From contig UQBS01000090.1 of assembly GCA_900539345.1 (NCBI GenBank), positions 1 to 6,983 of the forward strand: a DNA stretch of 6,983 bases, in the 5' to 3' direction. The position numbers and the translations under genes are program-made. Source of the DNA: an uncultured Coriobacteriaceae bacterium (GTDB lineage: Bacteria > Actinomycetota > Coriobacteriia > Coriobacteriales > UMGS124). Below, piece after piece: positions 6,470-6,983 of this stretch. Positions within the stretch are counted from its first letter, which is position 1, and each line of letters begins with the position of its first letter. The notes below the pieces were generated by a model. That model was not told the DNA's origin. It searched no databases and was given only the letters and a program-made list of their open reading frames with translations.

Positions 6470-6548
6470 GCGCCTGTCGCCAGTTTTCGAATGGATTCGA
6501 GTGCGCGTAGCGCCATACGCGCAGTACGTTAGGGGGGCGACTTTGCGC
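6470..6548. repeat. Nested inverted repeats that can form a branched (three-way) structure
   Basis: The outer arms GTCGCC (6476-6481) and GGCGAC (6536-6541) are complementary, and GCGC (6470-6473) with GCGC (6545-6548) extends them across a small internal loop. Two perfect dyads sit inside: TCGAAT-GG-ATTCGA (6487-6500) and TGCGCGTA with TACGCGCA (6502-6509 and 6516-6523, 6-nt loop). The helices are Watson-Crick, so either strand could fold the same way. It may be a structured RNA, a dispersed intergenic repeat or a protein-binding site. Confidence 0.55.
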
Positions 6549-6556
6549 ACCCAGTG

Positions 6557-6605
6557 GGGCGGCCCGGGTGCCGGTGCCCTGACCTATTGACAGCCCTGGC
6601 CGCCC
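6557..6605. repeat. Inverted repeat, 8-bp GC arms
   Basis: GGGCGGCC (6557-6564) is the exact reverse complement of GGCCGCCC (6598-6605), with 33 bases between. It directly follows the branched element at 6470-6548. In DNA this rich in G and C such arms can arise by chance, so the support is modest. Confidence 0.4.
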
Positions 6606-6715
6606 GGGCCGGGGAAGTCCGGTCGTCTGCGGGGCGGGCCTGTCGTTTGCGCTTTCGGGGAGAGGGGCGGCGTAAGAAAGCGCGCGTCGTTGATGGGCGA
6701 GGGATGTTGCAACGG

Positions 6716-6845
6716 CGCCCGCCTCGGGCGGCCGTGGGCGGCGGCCGCCTGGCCTGCGCGCCTCCGCGTGTCCAAGGGCGCCGAGGCCCGGCCTGTCGGC
6801 GCGGGCCGTGGGGCCTGCGGCCCAGGCCCGGCCTTCCTCGGCCGG
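6716..6845. repeat. Run of abutting palindromes in 85% GC DNA
   Basis: Five dyads lie nearly end to end: CGCCCG/CGGGCG (6716-6730), the palindrome GGCGGCCGCC (6740-6749), GCGCCGA/TCGGCGC enclosing AGGCC-C-GGCCT (6778-6802), a two-part hairpin CGGGCC+GGGCC / GGCCC+GGCCCG (6802-6830), and CCGGCC/GGCCGG (6828-6845). AGGCCCGGCCT occurs twice, at 6784-6794 and 6824-6834. By direct count 102 of the 120 bases at 6721-6840 are G or C. The last hairpin is followed by AAAA on the + strand, and no T tract follows on either strand, so these are not intrinsic terminators. Confidence 0.6.
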
Positions 6846-6910
6846 AAAAGCGCCCTGAACAACTATTATCCCCCGACTTGTGCGCATCCGATGGAGCGTC
6901 CCTCACGCCC

Positions 6911-6940
6911 TTGCCCCCGCCCTGCGCCTGCGTGTATAGT
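6911..6940 (+). promoter_or_regulatory. Promoter reading out of the window, with leader hairpin
   Basis: TTGCCC (6911-6916) and TATAGT (6935-6940) are separated by 18 bp; the -10 is the same hexamer as in the tal promoter. Transcription would start near 6947 and run into a leader with GCCGCA (6951-6956) complementary to TGCGGC (6967-6972). The gene it serves lies beyond the right edge and cannot be named. Confidence 0.5.
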
Positions 6941-6983
6941 TCTCCCTCGCGCCGCACCCCAGCCGATGCGGCCGCGCGAACCC

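Larger units (their letters stand above)
6392..6910. other. Gene-free, hairpin-rich noncoding stretch
   Basis: I see no credible gene here. Frames that stay open on the minus strand have Arg/Pro/Gly-rich translations caused by high GC, with no domain motif and no convincing start. No tRNA, rRNA, tmRNA, SRP RNA or RNase P RNA core could be recognised by eye. A consensus -35 box TTGACA occurs at 6587-6592, but no -10 box lies 16-18 bases downstream. The stretch holds several inverted repeats, listed separately, and its GC content rises steeply after about 6590. Confidence 0.7.

Noticed and set aside
6476..6541. tRNA-like cloverleaf
   Set aside because: The outer stem has 6 bp rather than 7, only two internal arms exist, and there is no T-loop GTTCGANTC in the right place and no recognisable anticodon arm.
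6587..6615. Promoter based on the perfect -35 TTGACA at 6587-6592
   Set aside because: The bases 16-18 nt downstream are GC-rich with no -10-like hexamer.
6611..6622. GGGGAAGTCCGG, resembling the conserved GGAAAGTCCGGGC of RNase P RNA
   Set aside because: The match is short, and the rest of the RNase P core, such as the ACAGAGAG-type stretch and the distal P4 strand, is not found downstream.
6850..6890. Minus-strand promoter with -10 GATAAT reading back into the noncoding region
   Set aside because: No acceptable -35 hexamer lies at 16-18 bp spacing, and no gene is seen downstream on that strand.
6456..6957. Overlapping minus-strand open frames in the right-hand noncoding region
   Set aside because: Their translations are low-complexity Arg/Pro/Gly sequences in three different frames, explained by 80-85% GC with few stop codons. 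None has a convincing start or domain.
1..6983. CRISPR array, insertion sequence, prophage or defence genes
   Set aside because: No regularly spaced direct repeats, transposase or integrase motifs or terminal inverted repeats with target duplications were seen. The identified genes are housekeeping genes or unrecognised.

Overview
The window comes from a GC-rich, probably actinobacterial chromosome. The coding style, the TalC-type transaldolase and a very long Ala/Pro/Lys/Glu-rich Rho fit the class Coriobacteriia (Collinsella/Olsenella-like). That placement is inference from style; no rRNA or other marker gene is present. All recognisable genes lie on the + strand.

Layout: (1) positions 2-400 hold the 3' end of a gene for a winged-helix DNA-binding protein, with a stem-loop over its stop codon. 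(2) Positions 401-596 hold an extended -10 promoter and a leader of about 110 nt. (3) Positions 597-1259 encode a TalC-family transaldolase. (4) Positions 1256-4096 encode transcription termination factor Rho, overlapping the transaldolase stop by ATGA. This Rho has 946 residues against about 420 in E. coli. The ATPase core is intact, but some 520 residues of low-complexity sequence precede the usual Rho N-terminal domain. (5) A strong intrinsic terminator lies at 4133-4166. (6) Positions 4287-6275 encode an unrecognised protein with a signal peptide, one membrane span and a tail of about 535 mostly disordered residues. It ends at a G-U-rich intrinsic terminator at 6350-6391. (7) Positions 6392-6983 have no credible gene. 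They hold large inverted repeats at 6470-6548 and 6557-6605, a run of palindromes in 85% GC DNA at 6716-6845, and a promoter at 6911-6940 pointing out of the window.

tal and rho look like one translationally coupled operon. In Bacillus subtilis the order is fbaA-tal-murAB-glpX-rho-rpmE, so tal next to rho may be a contracted form of an old gene order. The membrane-protein gene appears to be its own unit, with a promoter behind the rho terminator.

The most interesting items are the architecture of the Rho extension (tandem 36-residue repeat, basic patches, a possible helical island with an AT-hook-like core), the unrecognised membrane protein with recurring short motifs, and the structured noncoding DNA at the right end. 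No complete new multi-gene system is evident.
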